Shown piece by piece: positions 44,104 through 55,280 of a stretch of 64,000 nt of DNA. A model generated the notes under the pieces. It had not been told where the DNA came from and did not search any database. It saw only the letters and a program-made list of their open reading frames with translations. Source of the stretch: Riptortus pedestris (Eukaryota > Arthropoda > Insecta > Hemiptera > Alydidae). The position numbers were made by a program, and so were the translations under genes. Where the stretch lies: NCBI GenBank assembly GCA_019009955.1, contig CM032231.1, positions 90,280,501 to 90,344,500 on the forward strand. Reading direction: 5' to 3'. Each line of letters begins with the position of its first letter. Within the stretch, counting starts at the first letter, position 1.

Positions 44104-45648
44104 TCACTCTTTCTGTGCTTTCCTTACAGTCGCTATACTAGATACACTAGAACTCCCAGATGTATTTGTCGAGGTGTCGGTCCCAGAAGATTTCTTTAGT
44201 ACGGGCCTGGTCTTTGTGATACTATTTGATTCCTTTGAAGATTTTTTTAATTCTTTAGGAGTGTCAGGCTGATGGGTAACTCTAGGTATTTTTGAATTAA
44301 CTTTTTTCTGATTAGGGTCACTAAGCGTTGGTTTAATAATTACTCTTGGTTCGGGACGCCTTTCTATTTTTTTGTCTTTCTTGTTTTCGTCTTTATGATG
44401 TTTTTTTGACTTCTCTTCTCTTTCTGAACGGTCCTCCTTATCGGAAAACCCTTGCGAATCCAGGATAGGACTCGTAAACGACGGTATAGTTGTACGATTT
44501 CTTGGATGCCTGCTTATGGTAGCAGTGGTTATTCTGGGTGGTGGTGGAGGGGGTATCTTTTTCGAATTGTCAATTACAGGGGCTGGAACTGGTAGTGATA
44601 ATCTTTTTAATCGGCCGTCGCTGGAAGAGGGAGAAGAAGGGAAGTCTGGCAGAACTTTAGGGTAGTTGCGCCTTTTGAAATTATCCAGAGCTTCGTCTGC
44701 GCTCATGAAGCCTTCGTCTCGCTCTTCTCTACTCACATGGACACTAGGCGATGGTTCAAATGTCCTCAAATTCTTCTCACTTCTCCGGTCGATATCTGTA
44801 GCTAGAAGTTGAACGGGATCTGAGTTTGAGTGAGAGTGACTTGGAATTATTTCTTCGTCGGAGTCTAAGGCTTCGGATCTTTGAAGAGAAGGTTTTAATG
44901 CAGCTCCTAACCGTTTCTTCCCATAGTCCATCGACTTTGTCAACTCGATTGGAGTCTGTTTTAATACACTAGCGCTCCTAGCGCTTGGAGTGGCATCTAC
45001 TGCCACTGATACCTTTTTGACTTTGCTGCGACTCCCTTTTGTAGTTCCCGATGCAATAGTCTCTGAAGATTTATCGGTCTTGCTCTTACTTCCTATACTT
45101 GCCTTCTCACTCCTCATCCACTGCGACACCTTCGTGTGTGGATCTATTGTTACCGTCGAGGAGCTTCCGTGGCTGTAGAGTCCCGTCCATTTCCCCATCG
45201 GCGATCCCTTGACTTTCATCGGGTCGTAGAGTCGTTCGTTCGACTTAAGTATGCCTTTTAATTCGGACTTGTCTTTCCTCTTTTCGATTTCCCTGAGGTC
45301 AGGAATGCTCGGAGACGAGCCACGCCTGTAAACTGCCATACGCCTTTCTTTCCTCAATTTCTTTTTCTGATACCATATGTAGGCAAATGAGAAAATGTTG
45401 ATGACGAGGAAGCAAATTCCAACGATGATTACAACACTGAAAGTGAAAGAAGAGGCAGAGTTGACGTGCGAGCTCATATCACTGTCACCAGGCGTCGGGG
45501 GCGGGTCGTCCATCGAGGGTCGGTTAAACATGGGCTTCGGTGTGACAAGTATCCCGTAAACTGGTTTCCTCGTCGGCCATCTTGGAGGGAAGATAGACCA
45601 GTCCGGCTCGGGATGGTGGGAAGGTTTTCTTTGAAAATCCTCTAATCC
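44104..45648 (-). CDS. Neuroligin-like gene, proximal terminal exon (tail A)
   Basis: The exon begins after TTAATGTTGCAG in phase 0 (Gly-Leu-Glu-Asp-Phe-Gln). That phase fits the donor at 54,259, giving TKIEP then GLEDF. It encodes an extracellular stalk rich in Pro and Trp (about 65 residues). A membrane segment SVVIIVGICFLVINIFSFAYIWYQ follows, in the neuroligin pattern with NI-x-x-FA-x-x-x-Y, then a KKKLRKERR stop-transfer. The cytoplasmic tail is about 420 residues. Features there are RRGSSPSIP next to the membrane, PKVLPDFP (about residue 330 of the exon) followed by a six-Pro stretch and NRTTIPSF, and a Lys-rich end. The C-terminus RKAQKE is not a PDZ ligand. The shared blocks with tail B show the two exons are duplicates. 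It probably serves a synaptic or junctional adhesion receptor. Confidence 0.88.
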   Translation of the reverse strand, partial: GLEDFQRKPSHHPEPDWSIFPPRWPTRKPVYGILVTPKPMFNRPSMDDPPPTPGDSDMSSHVNSASSFTFSVVIIVGICFLVINIFSFAYIWYQKKKLRKERRMAVYRRGSSPSIPDLREIEKRKDKSELKGILKSNERLYDPMKVKGSPMGKWTGLYSHGSSSTVTIDPHTKVSQWMRSEKASIGSKSKTDKSSETIASGTTKGSRSKVKKVSVAVDATPSARSASVLKQTPIELTKSMDYGKKRLGAALKPSLQRSEALDSDEEIIPSHSHSNSDPVQLLATDIDRRSEKNLRTFEPSPSVHVSREERDEGFMSADEALDNFKRRNYPKVLPDFPSSPSSSDGRLKRLSLPVPAPVIDNSKKIPPPPPPRITTATISRHPRNRTTIPSFTSPILDSQGFSDKEDRSEREEKSKKHHKDENKKDKKIERRPEPRVIIKPTLSDPNQKKVNSKIPRVTHQPDTPKELKKSSKESNSITKTRPVLKKSSGTDTSTNTSGSSSVSSIATVRKAQKE

Positions 45649-46904
45649 CTGCAACATTAAAGCATTGCCTTAGAAATCAATGAAATTTCTGCCAGTGAGT
45701 TTTAAATTTATTAAAATTGTTAAAAGCTACAAAATAAAATTTTGTGTAATTAGGAACATAAATAGATTATTAATTTAAATGTCCATCATAAATAAGGGTT
45801 AAATGTTAATTACATAAAATGCACTGTCTTATGGAATTTATCCATTTTTCAGTACATACGACTATCGCAAGGAAAGTAATGATATTTGAGTTTTTGAACA
45901 AAAAAAATATTTTTTTTATATTCTTTTTCACATTAAAACAAAAGTAAAATTCAAAAATTAAATGACTTGATAAAATTAATACTATTTACGCCTAATAAAA
46001 TTATTTAATGAACTGAAAACCTTGTTATTTTACCACGAAATTCTAACTTGAATGAGTTCATATTGGGCTCTATTACATACCAAAATATTTTAATTAATTG
46101 CCATGTCAAACCTAACTATCGCCGATCTGATGAATTGGAATAAATTTTAAAAACCATGAGGCTCAGTAAGAAGTATTCATAAAAATAAAACCAAGGGCAG
46201 AAATATCAATGACTTTTTCATAAGGAATGCGCCAGTAAGGGATTAGAGTTGTAGAAAAATAAAGGTCCCGTTTAGAATTTCCCCATGTTTTTATCATTGA
46301 ACAAACATGGAGCGTACATTTTCCTTTATCTTTAACGTCTATTGATTAACGGAGGAATGCTTCATTCCGATGGTTTAGTGTTTTATTGAGGTAAGTCTTT
46401 CTTAAAAATGAATATTTTGTAAATTTATTAAAAACAAAAAAAGATAATTCTTTCGTGAGGCAAGATGCACAGTACTGTCTCATGGTGAACTGTATGGTCC
46501 CTTGTGGTTATTTTTAAGATTTTCATAAATTATATTTTTTGTGTGCTTTTACTCCTAACAGAATCATTTTAGAATAAGCCGCAGACAATAAAAATTCAAA
46601 ACTAAAGACGAAAGAGAACAGTCTTTAGGAATATCAAAGGCAAAATCGAAGCGAAAGGCCAAATTCAGAGGTTTTGCATAATAAATAAGAATTTCGGCGA
46701 TGCAGGGCAAAGAAATGTCGCCGGCACGGGTCTGTTGAGTCTTCATAAGATAATAATGTAGAATTACCCTTAACTCAGTAGCGACGATGAGATGGTACTG
46801 ACTCTAACAATTCCAAAGTTACTCTTCTTATAAAAAATACTGGAACATTTTAAGACTGTAACTCCTTTCTCGTAATATGCGAAGAAAGACTTTGATTAAA
46901 AAAG
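45649..46904. other. Intron of the neuroligin-like gene, nothing else seen
   Basis: Begins with the 3' splice site TTAATGTTGCAG on the - strand. No further exon was recognised. Confidence 0.5.
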
Positions 46905-46950
46905 TCCGTCACGCAGGGGCTGCGTAAAGTAAACAGATTTCCCACATGCA
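46905..46950 (-). mobile_element. Helitron-like H1, isolated 5' end
   Basis: TCCGTCACGCAGGGGCTGCG, then AAACAGATTTCCCACATG. Only the first 45 bp or so of the family are present. Confidence 0.75.
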
Positions 46951-47752
46951 ATTTATATCTTATATACCAACATATCCCTTCATTATGTAAAAACAGATGA
47001 GTAAAAGCCAAAGTAAAATTTTTGAAAAACACCTGTAGATATGTATACTTATTATTTCAAAAGCGTGCAGGAAATTACTTGACGAAAAAAATGATTCACT
47101 ATTTCCTTTGTGTTTACAAAGTAAGAAATATTTTTTTTAAATACTTAAGTGTACGTAATTACCCCTCTTCCATAACCGATTCTTATCGTCAAACTATTTC
47201 TATAGAGAAAACAAGAAATTTCGTTATTAGTACCATTGTACCTCGTAGTTGTTGAAACTCTGGAGGAATGTGAAAGGAAAAGTTCTGAGGAAAAAAAAGC
47301 TTGGAGACTGCTTGGAGAATATTCATGAGATACAAACTCATACAAAGGCGAAATATGAAAGTTTCCCCGAGAGAGTAAATAAGGACTTTGTTGTTTGACT
47401 GGGTCTCACGTTCTTAAAACAACACGATTCGTGCTTCTTTTACCTTTTTCTATTTAAAAGGGAAAAAAAATAACAGATACAGAGGAAGAGTCTGAGCGTG
47501 GGAAGACTAGAGACAGCAGGTAAATAAAGTTTGTTAATAAGCTGCAAAGCGTTAGCTACATTTCCATAATAAAATTTGCTATTTATAATTATTTAGAAAT
47601 TAGTCCAAAAAGTCTGGGATGGCAAAAATAGATCAGTTTTTCTCCGAAAGTATTTAATATGCTAAATATGATCTTACCTAATGAGAAGTGAGAATTTTCA
47701 TCATCTGCGGTCAGCTGGATTTAATAGTAACGCAAAACACCTTTATTATTAT
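46951..47752. other. Intron DNA, nothing recognised
   Basis: No exon, RNA gene or repeat end was recognised. Confidence 0.4.
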
Positions 47753-47936
47753 TATTTATTGACATCCACTTATTGCTACTATGGCTAATGAGGTGATCTA
47801 CAAGTTACCATCTTTTTCTAGCTTGGGTGGGAATAATTAAATACCCATTGCCCAGGCGGGAATCGAACTTGGCAGTGAAGGTTTACTATGAGATTAGGGC
47901 AAACGATTTAACTCACATGGCTAACCTGAGCCTCCC
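47753..47936 (-). mobile_element. tRNA-derived SINE, family S1
   Basis: Reverse copy: TTTATTGACATCCACTTATTGC (tail), CAAGTTACCATC (body), CAGGCGGGAATCGAACTTGGC (B box) and AACTCACATGGCTAACCTGAG (head). It lies inside the intron of the neuroligin-like gene. Confidence 0.85.
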
Positions 47937-48198
47937 CACCCCCCCCCAAAAAAAACCTCTATTATTAGTTATTTTTAACTTAACATATTGACGACCGTAG
48001 GTGGTCAGTGGGAGAGGCGAGAAAGAACTCATCTAACTAGCTTTTAAAATATTTATTTGTAATGGTTTTATTCTATTGTAATAATTATTTGTAATTATTT
48101 AAGTAAAATCGAAATATATATTAATGCATTTTATAATTTTAAACTAGTAAATGCATGTATCATTTATTTATATGAAATCACAATAGTTATTTATTATA
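47937..48198. other. Intron DNA with a C-run
   Basis: A CCCCACCCCCCCCC run at 47,934-47,947 borders the SINE. Nothing else was seen. Confidence 0.4.
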
Positions 48199-48312
48199 CA
48201 AGTGACGAAAGTAGATCATTTTACAACTGGAGTGAAACGTTTACCCACACGAGCGAAGCGAGTGTGGTAATGTCACGAGAGTTGTAAATTCTACTTTCGT
48301 CACGAGTGTAAT
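48199..48312. repeat. Foldback (palindromic) repeat
   Basis: GTGACGAAAGTAGA (48,202) and TCTACTTTCGTCAC (48,290-48,303) are perfect mirrors. TTTACAACT / AGTTGTAAA pairs inside them. The centre is CCACACGAGCGAAGCGAGTGTGG. The structure resembles a short foldback MITE. The flanking TTATTATAC / TGTAATATTA also pair loosely. Confidence 0.75.
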
Positions 48313-48862
48313 ATTAAATTTTTTCTGTAATCGTGTAATACATGATCAGATCTAACCAGAATATTAACAAAATTAGGATGTTGTGAAGATTATGGTATGT
48401 TGTTGGTAGGTTATAAGCATGGTTGTGAAAGGTTATAAGCATAGTTATAAAACAACTAGTGATGATTGTGAACTAGTGCAGTTATAAACAAGTGCAGGTT
48501 ATAAACAAGGAAGGAAATTATTATTATATTTAAATTTTAAAATATATTGATTATTTCCATCAATAATTCATTCACATTTCAATTTATTTTGTTAAAATAA
48601 ATTCTTACAATGTTAAGAAACATTTAAAAGCATTTAATTTCCAACTTCAAATTATTTTTTAATTTATACTTATTACTAATTAAGAAGTCAATTCACTTTC
48701 TTCACTCTATTGCAAAATGTTTCACTTTCCTCACTCATTTCAGTTTAGTAATGTTACCCTTATTCAACGATTACAGAAAAATATCATTTTTTCATTATCT
48801 TTCTCTTCCCCCTATTGTACCTTACGGCAGGCCCATACCAGCCAGTTTATAGTTTTTCAATT

Positions 48863-49350
48863 TTAGTAGATTTCCCTTAAGGGAAATCAGCTATTAAGGT
48901 TGTACTCATGACAGAATTTTCGAAATTTTTCTTCGAATTTCCATCGATCCTACCTAGTAGATGAACTTGAGGTCCGTTCAAAACTGTATATATATATTTT
49001 TGTCTGTTACCGCTCTAGCGGTCGCAATTATTGTTTGATCGTTACCAAACTCGATATTTAGTCGCTTTATGTAAAAAGAAAGATCAATTTTGTTAACGGC
49101 TGAAATCGGACCAGTGGGAGGGGGGGGGGGTTAGAGAGGAGGATTTTCGAAAATTCAAAATATCTCCGTTACTATACGTCGGATCGAAAAGTTGTACAGA
49201 ATCAATCTTATTGAAAATTAAATTTCAATAAGATTTTGCCGCCAAAAGCTAGTTCGGCCGTTTCCTTAACTGCTCGACTCTCGTGAAATTTCTCTATTGT
49301 GAATCTTCACGTGGGAAATCTGCTTAGGTTACGCACCCCCTGCGTGACGG
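48863..49350 (+). mobile_element. Helitron-like H1, short form
   Basis: TTAGTAGATTTCCCTTAAGGGAAATCAGC start, (TA)5 core near 48,987, the ATCTCCGTTACTATACGTCGG block. It then switches to the short-form body (CCAAAAGCTAGTTCGGCCGTTTCC) and the end GGTTACGCACCCCCTGCGTGACGG. Both ends are present. Confidence 0.85.
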
Positions 49351-49919
49351 ATTTTTTTAATTCGATCTAACAGGTACGCACAAAGACAAAACTGACGTGG
49401 GCACAAATGGCGTCCTTGTAATCCAATGAAATTAGTTTTACCAAATGTTTTGATCACAATAATTAATGCGATTTAATTTGAAAAAAGGTAAAATATCTCC
49501 ATTCCAATCATGAATCATGATAGAACATAATTAAAAGACTTTATTTATTATAGTTTTTATGATAAAGTAAAACGACTCTACTTAATTGATGAAATTCTAA
49601 GAAGTTTGGAGTAGTTTGGGAATTTGTTTCCTCCCTATCAAAACCCTTCTTCTCGTATATGCTATTTATGTGTGTAAGTGTTTGTTTTGTTTTTTCCGTA
49701 AATTAGATATAGATTTAATATATTTAGAATATACTAAATCTGAGCCACAGACGAATGTTAAATTTCTCTCACACTCATGTTGCATTTAACTATAGCAAAT
49801 ATACATGTATCATGAGATCTATAATCTCATTAATGGGGTAAAAGCAGAAACATGTCTTATTATCGAGGCAACTAACTATATAACATCAAATAATTAAATA
49901 TACAAAAAATATATAAAAG
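49351..49919. other. Intron DNA, nothing recognised
   Basis: No exon, RNA gene or repeat end between the two H1 copies. Confidence 0.4.
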
Positions 49920-50390
49920 TCCGTCACGCAGGGGCTGCGTAAACTAAGCAGATTTCCCACGTGAAGTTTTACAATAGAGAAATCTGCCTAATAACAACTG
50001 TAGTAGTAAGAAACCTCTATACCTATTCACGAGGGACGAATAGTTATGGAAACGGCCGCCAGAGCTCTCGGCGGAAAGTCCGAACATAGCCCACTCCTGC
50101 CGACCACACGCAGAATACAAATGCAAATATCTCGGTTAATATTCAAGATACAGAATAAATGTATAGAACAATATTTATAGTAAATGTAATTTGCAATAAG
50201 ATTTATTCTATACAATCTTTCGATCGGACGCATAATAACGGAGATATTTTGAATTTTCAAAAATCCCCCCTCTAAACCCCTCTCCCATTGGTCCGATTTC
50301 AGCCATTAACGAACTTGATCTTCTTTTTTACATAAAACGATTAAATTCCGAGTTTGGTAACGATCAAACAAAAACCGCTAGAGCGTTAAC

Positions 50391-50434
<44 letters not shown>

Positions 50435-50554
50435 GAACGGACCTTATTTTCGTCATCTCCTGGGTAGGATCGATGGACATTTGAAGACACTTTTTGAAAC
50501 TCGCATCATGAGAACGACCTCAATAGCTGATTTCCCTTAAGGGAAATCTTCTAA
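49920..50554 (-). mobile_element. Helitron-like H1, short form, complete
   Basis: Starts TCCGTCACGCAGGGGCTGCG (5'-TC with hairpin), then CTAAGCAGATTTCCCACGTG and the short-form body with GGAAACGGCCGCCAGAGC. (TA)n lies at 50,394-50,429. It ends TTTCCCTTAAGGGAAATCTTCTAA (CTAA). It is one of the clearest copies with both ends. Confidence 0.88.
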
Positions 50555-50816
50555 AATTATTAGTTAATAATCAAGTAGAGATACTCAAACGGGACTACGC
50601 ATTGTCCACCACATAGGGCTTCTTCTTTCAACTACATATTTACAATGACTGATTCTATACTAAAGGCACAATCATAAAATGCGATGTTTTCATTGGACCA
50701 GTATTACAATTTATAACCATCTATGATTCTGCAGCATAGAGATCTCAACAAGCTATATGAAGGTTGCCTGGTGGTTGAATTTATTTAATTATTTACAGGC
50801 AATGTTTAATAAAAAG

Positions 50817-51297
50817 TCCGTCACGCAGGTGCTGCGTAAACTAAGCAGATATCCAAAGCAAAGTTTTACAATAGAGAAATCTGCCAACTAATAACAGTAG
50901 TAGTAACGAGGCTCTAAACCAATTTCTCCAGAGCCGAACAGTTACGGAAACGGCCGAACTAGCTTTCGTCAGAAAGTCCCGAATAGAACCGACTTCAGCC
51001 GATTCGTGTTCTCGGCACTCTTAATAAAAATGCAAATATCTCGATTAATATTCAAAATAGGGAATACATATATATATAACAATATTTATAGTACATTTAA
51101 TTTGCAATAAGATTGGTTCTATACAATTTTTCGAAAATCCCTTCCTCTAAGCCTCCCCTCCCACTGTCCCGATTTCAGCCATTAACGAACTTGATCTTTC
51201 CTTTTACATAAAACGAGAAAATAACGAGTTTGGTAACTATGAAACAAAAATTGCGACCGCTAGAGCGTTAACAGACAAATAAATATATATATATAAA

Positions 51298-51350
<53 letters not shown>

Positions 51351-51464
51351 GAACCGACCTCATTTTCGTCTGGGTCGAATCGATGGACATTTGAAGAAAT
51401 GCTTCGAAAATCGCATCGTGAGTACGACCTCAATAGCTGATTTCCCTTAAGGGAAATCTTCTAA
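50817..51464 (-). mobile_element. Helitron-like H1, short form, complete
   Basis: Starts TCCGTCACGCAGGTGCTGCG, short-form body with GGAAACGGCCGAACTAGC, (TA)n at 51,286-51,345, ends TTTCCCTTAAGGGAAATCTTCTAA. It shares the CTTCTAA terminus with the copy 260 bp to the left, so the two are close relatives. Confidence 0.88.
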
Positions 51465-54258
51465 AATAGTCTCTGATAGAAATCACCGTAAAAAATCAAC
51501 TAGTTAACAAATATTATTTACTATTTTTCTTCCAGGAAGCTGGGTGGAAGAGGAACGAATTATTTGGACGAATTTGGAGGTACAAACCAGGACTGTTTTC
51601 TTTCTTATAGGGAAGGTGCACTTTCAGAGAAACAGCTCCATCTTCAGTGCCTTTGAAGAGCGTTAGGCAGCGCTAGTCTTGCACCACGGGTCCGTGGTCG
51701 CCCGGCAGCCATAGTGCAACCTACTGCTCTTTGTCTCAATAAACTCATTGTAGAGGAAAAAAGGCCTAGTATGAAAATCAAAATTCACCTTTCTTCTTAA
51801 TGGATAGAGCTACCTCTTCACTATATATTAGCTTATTTTTTTTTTCATCTTCACATCATAACGAAAATAAAGATCATCCGCATGTTTAACCGATTTCCTG
51901 GCGAAATGTAACAACAATAAAATTTCCCTCTTCAAAATTGAGGAAAACTAGCCTTTCCCCAGTTATTTTTCCTTTCCTTGGTTCCAATAACAGAGACAAT
52001 GAATATTGTTCCCACATTAAGTTATGAATAAATGAATGTCATTTAAAATATTCTTTCATTGAAAAGTCAGGGTTATGTGAACTGTGTAAATTAGTCCACA
52101 CCTACATCGTTTCTGGTTTGGTTTTTTTTGCTGATGGTTCAAATTGTGAAATAATTTATTCAAACGAAAGATAGCCGTCGCTAAACGTTATATAAATGAG
52201 TGGTGTTTGAAAAACAAATTTATAGATCAATGATGCTAATGAAAAACTTGATTTTCGTTAGTTTTCTCACTGGCAGCTCTGTTTTGAACAAATCTGACTC
52301 ATTGAAATTTTCCCGCTATTATGGACGGCTACATGGACACAACATTCGATGAATCCGATTTTGCGAAAGGAGAGCATAGATTGTTTTTCACAGTAAATAA
52401 AAATAAAAAGAATCCCATTATATCCACAAGCAGAAAGGCAGATAATTCTACCATTTTTGGGAAGTTTCCGTTTTAAATTTGTACATGATTTAAGTTAGGG
52501 AAGAATGGCGAAATAGTGAAACAGCATGAAGTTGATATTAAAGCTTGATCGGTTGCAGAGACTATAAGCTTCTCCAGTAATCCGAAGAATATCTCGCAAG
52601 CGTAACAAAAAAGTCATTAGATCTATGGTCATGTATAGCACTGAAACGTGATCTAGAATAATATCACGCTGAACTTGAGAATAATATTTGGAGTCACCAT
52701 GAAGTATCAGAGACGGACCTTGGGAAGCAAATGTGAAGAAAAGAAATTTTTTGACGATGATCATCAGCTTTTGTACTGTTAATAAGAGCAACTCCGGTGT
52801 TGGGATATGTTGAAAGAACCCGTCCGCGGTCATTATAAGGATATAAGGGCGAAATGTTCTGGACGGGAACATGCGGAACCGTAATTGAAGAAGCCAGTGA
52901 ACCTTAGTCAAATGGTCGTGGTACAAGGAAACTTCAAAACTTATACAGCTGCTGCAAGTATTTGCTTTGTGCTTAGCGAAAACAATTTTTAAAAATTCCG
53001 TAAATAGATATTGAATGGTAATCTCCTGAGCTGGACCTCAAACGAATCAATTGTACAGGTGTAAAAAAAAAATTAAAAGTATTCATTTGGACGCCTCGCT
53101 TCTTTATTCCTGTTCCATGATCTCTACTTGTAGAAAATTATTTTACTGAATCAACCAAATTTTGTCGACTGGTTTTTAGCTAATAGGAAAACTATAAATT
53201 CCCTTCCCCTGTCTAGAGGACCACTTGCCTCTTATTTGCCTCTTGAAATTTGGTATATTATCACTCCTGGGTTTTTCAGTTCTTATCAAAAGCAGCTTTC
53301 ACTAACATACCTTGCAGTTTATTTATGCTAATTAAGTAAATTGTCTCATATTTCTTTTGGAGACAATTTATTACACGTGAGACTTGTTATACTCGTACAT
53401 AACTTTGATTGTACTAAGATATTTCGTGATTACATCCAACTACTTGTTACGAGCCCCTAAAAACTGTTTTGCAAGTATTTCATTGCAGAATCAACGTGCC
53501 ATCAAGTAGAGATAAAATTAGATAATGGTTGAGATGGTCAATAAATAGACGCACCTCACTGTCTTTAGATTCTTGTTTTTTTTTTTTTTTCTTTTTTTAA
53601 GTGAACTGGTGAAAGTAAATATTTTTATAGTAAATCAGTTAATTATTGAACGGGACTTCCAGACGATACAACAAGCTGGATAACTGACAAAAGAATGCCG
53701 TTAACTTAGAAAATTCCTCTAAATTCGAAAGGGTGCAGTTTGCTATAGTTAACATTATATAAATAGCAGTGAATTGTGGAAGTTAACGCGTAGGTTAAAA
53801 ATTCTATATTCACATTGGTCACACCAAATAGTGGTTCCATCATTAATAAGTAATAAAATGGTTATTGATACTTAATAAAATATTAATAATATTCAAGAAA
53901 AAGTTGAATGTGTACTTTGGAGCAGTGTAGTTTTGTGAGATAAGTGTAACAGAAAACCTATGTATGAACTAAAACAGCTGATCTCGGGCAAAATTAGTCG
54001 CCCTTCTGGTAGTCCGGTGATCTCACAATCTGTGGTAAAATCATGACAAAACTATTGTTAGTCCCAAAAGTATTATCTATGACTGATTCCTATTTCCTAG
54101 ATATGCATTTTGCTGGCACGGGTAGGTATTTTTACTGATGGAATTTTTAGTGAAACAATAAATCAGAGGAAAATCGATAAAATATTAGTAGAAGAGAGAG
54201 AGAGGAAAGAGGAGTAGGATACGTGATTGAGGTTGATTACCAAACAAGATTCATGTAC
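51465..54258. other. Intron of the neuroligin-like gene; one unexplained frame
   Basis: No credible exon was found. A 143-codon - strand frame at 52,495-52,926 begins at an ATG but matches no family I know. A GC-richer patch lies at 51,660-51,720. An imperfect 50-bp hairpin-free T-run is at about 53,576-53,590. Confidence 0.35.
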
Positions 54259-54386
54259 CGGCTCGATTTTGGTCGATGTGGTGTACTTGTTGGGCGGAGG
54301 TTGACTAGGCACCCAGGTCGGAAGGAAGTAGTTCCAGAAATGCATCAGGTTGTCCCTGTACTTCGTCCCGATTCGTGGGGGAATTT
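54259..54386 (-). CDS. Neuroligin-like gene, internal exon (esterase-domain end)
   Basis: A 128-bp exon with a 3' splice site TTCTGATTTCAG and a 5' splice site GAGCCG|GTACAT. It encodes 42 complete codons after two bases: IPPRIGTKYRDNLMHFWNYF, then LPTWVPSQPPPNK and KIEP. This aligns with the neuroligin stretch where esterase-domain end K-P-x-V-x-x-H-Y-R-A is followed by W-x-x-x-x-P. It enters in phase 1 and leaves in phase 0. It therefore joins the exon at 56,414-56,529 on one side (a Gln codon split C|AA) and tail exon A, or B, on the other. The Pro/Thr-rich end is the beginning of the stalk. Confidence 0.88.
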
Positions 54387-54603
54387 CTGAAATCAGAATT
54401 GTAACAAGTATTTAAATAGAATATAACTGATCAAAGAAAACTAAAATTATAGTTACATAACTTAATGTAATTATTCTTCTATCTGTAAATTATTTTTTAC
54501 TCATTTTAATAAGTATGAAAACTTTTTTACACATCAAAGCATCATACTCCTCAAATTCTCAAATAAATTTACCACTATTATCACATACATATAATTTTAT
54601 TAT

Positions 54604-54715
54604 TTATTTGTTATTTATTTATTTAAGTCCACTTCTACTATGGCTAATTGGGACGGTTTATCTACAGGTTACCAAAGAATTTATTTAGTGAGCCAGTCAC
54701 CAAATAAATTTCTAT
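54604..54715 (-). mobile_element. SINE S1, truncated and rearranged
   Basis: Tail-to-body part only: AAGTCCACTTCTACTATGGC, GGACGGTTTATCTACAGGTTACC, then AGAATTTATTTAGTGAGCC. The tRNA head is missing. A further tail scrap follows at 54,741-54,780 (CCATTAACGTCCACTTTTTG). Confidence 0.7.
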
Positions 54716-54941
54716 TATTTTACTAATATCAAAAACGGCTCCATTAACGTCCACTTTTTGCAACTCAGGCTAATTGGGATTTATTAATACGAATATATTC
54801 TCTAAAATTTCCAATGTACATAAGCAGAGCTTGGAGCTCACAGATGGAGCAACAACATATATGACGTGTGTACGCTATTTAGAGCCATCCTATACGAGAA
54901 GGGTAGGTAAGCTAGATAAGTAATCATATTCGAAACCACTC

Positions 54942-55115
54942 CATTAACGTCCACTTTTTGCAACCTTTATTAGCCAGGGTGGGACTTAGGATTTTATTTA
55001 ATAAATTTCGTCACTAAATAATTTCCTTTGCCCAGGCGAGATTGAACTCGTCACTCTAGGTTTCCCATGTGAGATTAAGGTCAACGCTTTAACTCACATG
55101 GCTAACCTGAGCCCC
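54942..55115 (-). mobile_element. tRNA-derived SINE, family S1
   Basis: Reverse copy: TTAACGTCCACTTTTTGCAAC (tail), CCAGGGTGGGACTTAGGATT (body), GCCCAGGCGAGATTGAACTCG (B box) and AACTCACATGGCTAACCTGAGCC (head). Its first 40 bp repeat the scrap at 54,741. Confidence 0.85.
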
Positions 55116-55166
55116 AGAGATTTTAAATTATATAACATTTTGTTTAACAATGGTATCTAATGGTAG

Positions 55167-55280
55167 CAACCTTTGTAGTACAATTGAATGTAGGAAAGTG
55201 CAGTGCATTGTGCTTTGTTGTATCAACCTTTGTAGTACAATCGAATGTAGGAAAGTGCAGTGCACTGTACTTCGAGCTGA
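55167..55280 (+). repeat. 57-bp tandem duplication
   Basis: CAACCTTTGTAGTACAAT starts at 55,167 and again at 55,224. About 43 bp of each unit (through GGAAAGTGCAGTGCA) match with very few differences. It lies between the SINE and the exon at 56,414 but is not on a coding frame. Confidence 0.8.

Noticed and set aside
47980..48020. Further piggyBac end (TTAACATATTGACGACC)
   Set aside because: No mirrored end with TTAA was found within a reasonable distance.
52495..52926. 143-codon - strand frame as a real gene
   Set aside because: It matches no family I know, has no supporting splice context and sits in an intron full of repeats. Kept only as an unexplained frame.
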